The notes below the pieces were generated by a model. The model ran no database searches, was not told the origin of the DNA, and was given only the letters and a program-made list of their open reading frames with translations. Made by a program: the position numbers and the translations under genes. A DNA stretch of 5,805 nucleotides from Chloracidobacterium sp. UBA7659 (GTDB lineage Bacteria; Acidobacteriota; Blastocatellia; Pyrinomonadales; Pyrinomonadaceae). This document shows, in pieces, positions 5,034-5,805 of the stretch (position 1 is its first letter; every line of letters begins with the position of its first letter). Location: contig DLHV01000003.1 of NCBI GenBank assembly GCA_002483395.1, forward strand, positions 2,449-8,253, written 5' to 3'.

Positions 5034-5804
5034 CTAGAAGAAGAATCTGGCACCGAAGCGAACTTCGCGGGGTACCTGGAAGCCATTAACCAGTCCATAG
5101 TCATTACGACGTCCAGCCGCTGCCGACGTTGCCGGGTTCGCCAGGAAGTTCTGAATGTACTGGGTGATTCCAGGTCCGTTGAAGATCGTATTGAACACGG
5201 CAGCTTCACCTGTGCAGGTCGTACAGCCATTGGCCGCCAACTGAGATGCACGGATGTCCGTGTTGCTGATCGTGGTCTGGAATGTCAACTCATTCTTTTC
5301 ATCGAAAAGATTCCGGATATTGAGGAAAGGCTCGATCGAGAACTTTCCATCACGCCCGAATTTGTAACGGTGGCTGACCGAAAGGTCAGTTTCTGTAAAC
5401 ATTCCCGTGCGTCCCAAATCTCCGCGTCCAAAAAGGATGGCGGTCGTGACGGCATACTGCGTGTAAATCGTCGTCAACGGTGTACCCGACTGGAATGTTG
5501 TGAAAGCAGAAACGGTTGTTGCGTTTGTGCTATTTCCGAACCAGTCAAAGGTGTAACCGCCGTACGCTTTTACTACGTGCGGACGATCTGTTGCCAACGG
5601 GCCGTCGTCCGGATCGCCATTGGCGTTAAAGCCCAACATCGGCAAGTCGAAGAAACGGTTTACGTTCGGCGACGAACGGCCAAATTCATCCGAGCTGGCC
5701 AAACCTGAGTAGTTTCCGAAGAGACGGCTCCAGGTGTAGCTGCCGTTGAAGAAGTAGTCGTTAGCACGCTTATCGATGCGAATCTCTACCGCGTCGTAGG
5801 TACG
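5034..5804 (-). CDS. TonB-dependent receptor, Oar-like outer-membrane beta-barrel, C-terminal part, cut by window edge
   Basis: The last 256 codons of a large outer-membrane protein; the frame is open to the right edge, so the start is outside the window. The visible text is that of acidobacterial Oar-like receptors: TYDAVEIRIDKRANDYFFNG, YTWSRLFGNYSGLASSDEFG, SPNVNRFFDLPMLGFNANGD, then TDRPHVVKAYGGYTF, a FQSGTPLTT strand pair, FTETDLSVSHRYKFG and FSIEPFLNIRNLFDEKN. It ends in VRFGARFFF, with the terminal phenylalanine expected of a BAM-recognised barrel strand. Alternating polar and hydrophobic residues mark the transmembrane strands. Family members of about 1000 residues usually carry an N-terminal carboxypeptidase-regulatory-like domain and plug, not visible here. 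The last large loop contains a CTTC pair (C194 and C197 of the fragment). The ligand is unknown; peptide, polysaccharide or other import is proposed for such proteins. Confidence 0.9.
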   Translation of the reverse strand, partial: RTYDAVEIRIDKRANDYFFNGSYTWSRLFGNYSGLASSDEFGRSSPNVNRFFDLPMLGFNANGDPDDGPLATDRPHVVKAYGGYTFDWFGNSTNATTVSAFTTFQSGTPLTTIYTQYAVTTAILFGRGDLGRTGMFTETDLSVSHRYKFGRDGKFSIEPFLNIRNLFDEKNELTFQTTISNTDIRASQLAANGCTTCTGEAAVFNTIFNGPGITQYIQNFLANPATSAAAGRRNDYGLVNGFQVPREVRFGARFFF

Positions 5805-5805
5805 T

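Overview
The window looks like chromosomal DNA from an Acidobacteriota member, probably of the Blastocatellia/Pyrinomonadales type. This is inferred from an Oar-like TonB-dependent receptor with the phrasing typical of that phylum, a secreted carboxypeptidase-regulatory-like plus TPR protein, an M13 peptidase with a signal peptide, and a palindromic repeat of the kind that translates as 'TTETQRHGE'. GC content is moderate, and no phage or transposase gene is visible.

Layout: (1) The left edge holds the first 112 codons of a secreted M13 (neprilysin/PepO-like) metallopeptidase on the minus strand, cut by the window. (2) Positions 470-3460 hold a compact minus-strand run of three genes: an HD-domain phosphohydrolase (COG1078 type, apparently with a CTG start), then an envelope protein ending in a TonB C-terminal domain (its ATG lies inside the HD gene), then a PlsC-type lysophosphatidate acyltransferase 26 bp further on. 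(3) Positions 3461-3606 are a divergent promoter region; each side has a TGATA(T/G)AAT extended -10 and an AGGAGG ribosome binding site. (4) Positions 3607-4650 hold a plus-strand secreted protein with an N-terminal carboxypeptidase-regulatory-like beta domain and TPR repeats. (5) Positions 4651-5033 contain no intact gene. A strong minus-strand rho-independent terminator sits at the right of this stretch, with a possible decayed coding fragment next to it. (6) The right edge holds the last 256 codons of a TonB-dependent receptor barrel on the minus strand.

Most of the window serves the cell envelope: outer-membrane receptor, periplasmic TonB-domain protein, secreted TPR scaffold, secreted peptidase and phospholipid synthesis. 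The HD phosphohydrolase is the cytosolic exception. The most notable feature is a ~125-bp palindromic repeat inside the 5' end of the TonB-domain gene. It is read through without a stop and encodes most of the basic N-region and hydrophobic signal/anchor segment. No CRISPR array, tRNA, rRNA or recognisable new defence system was found.
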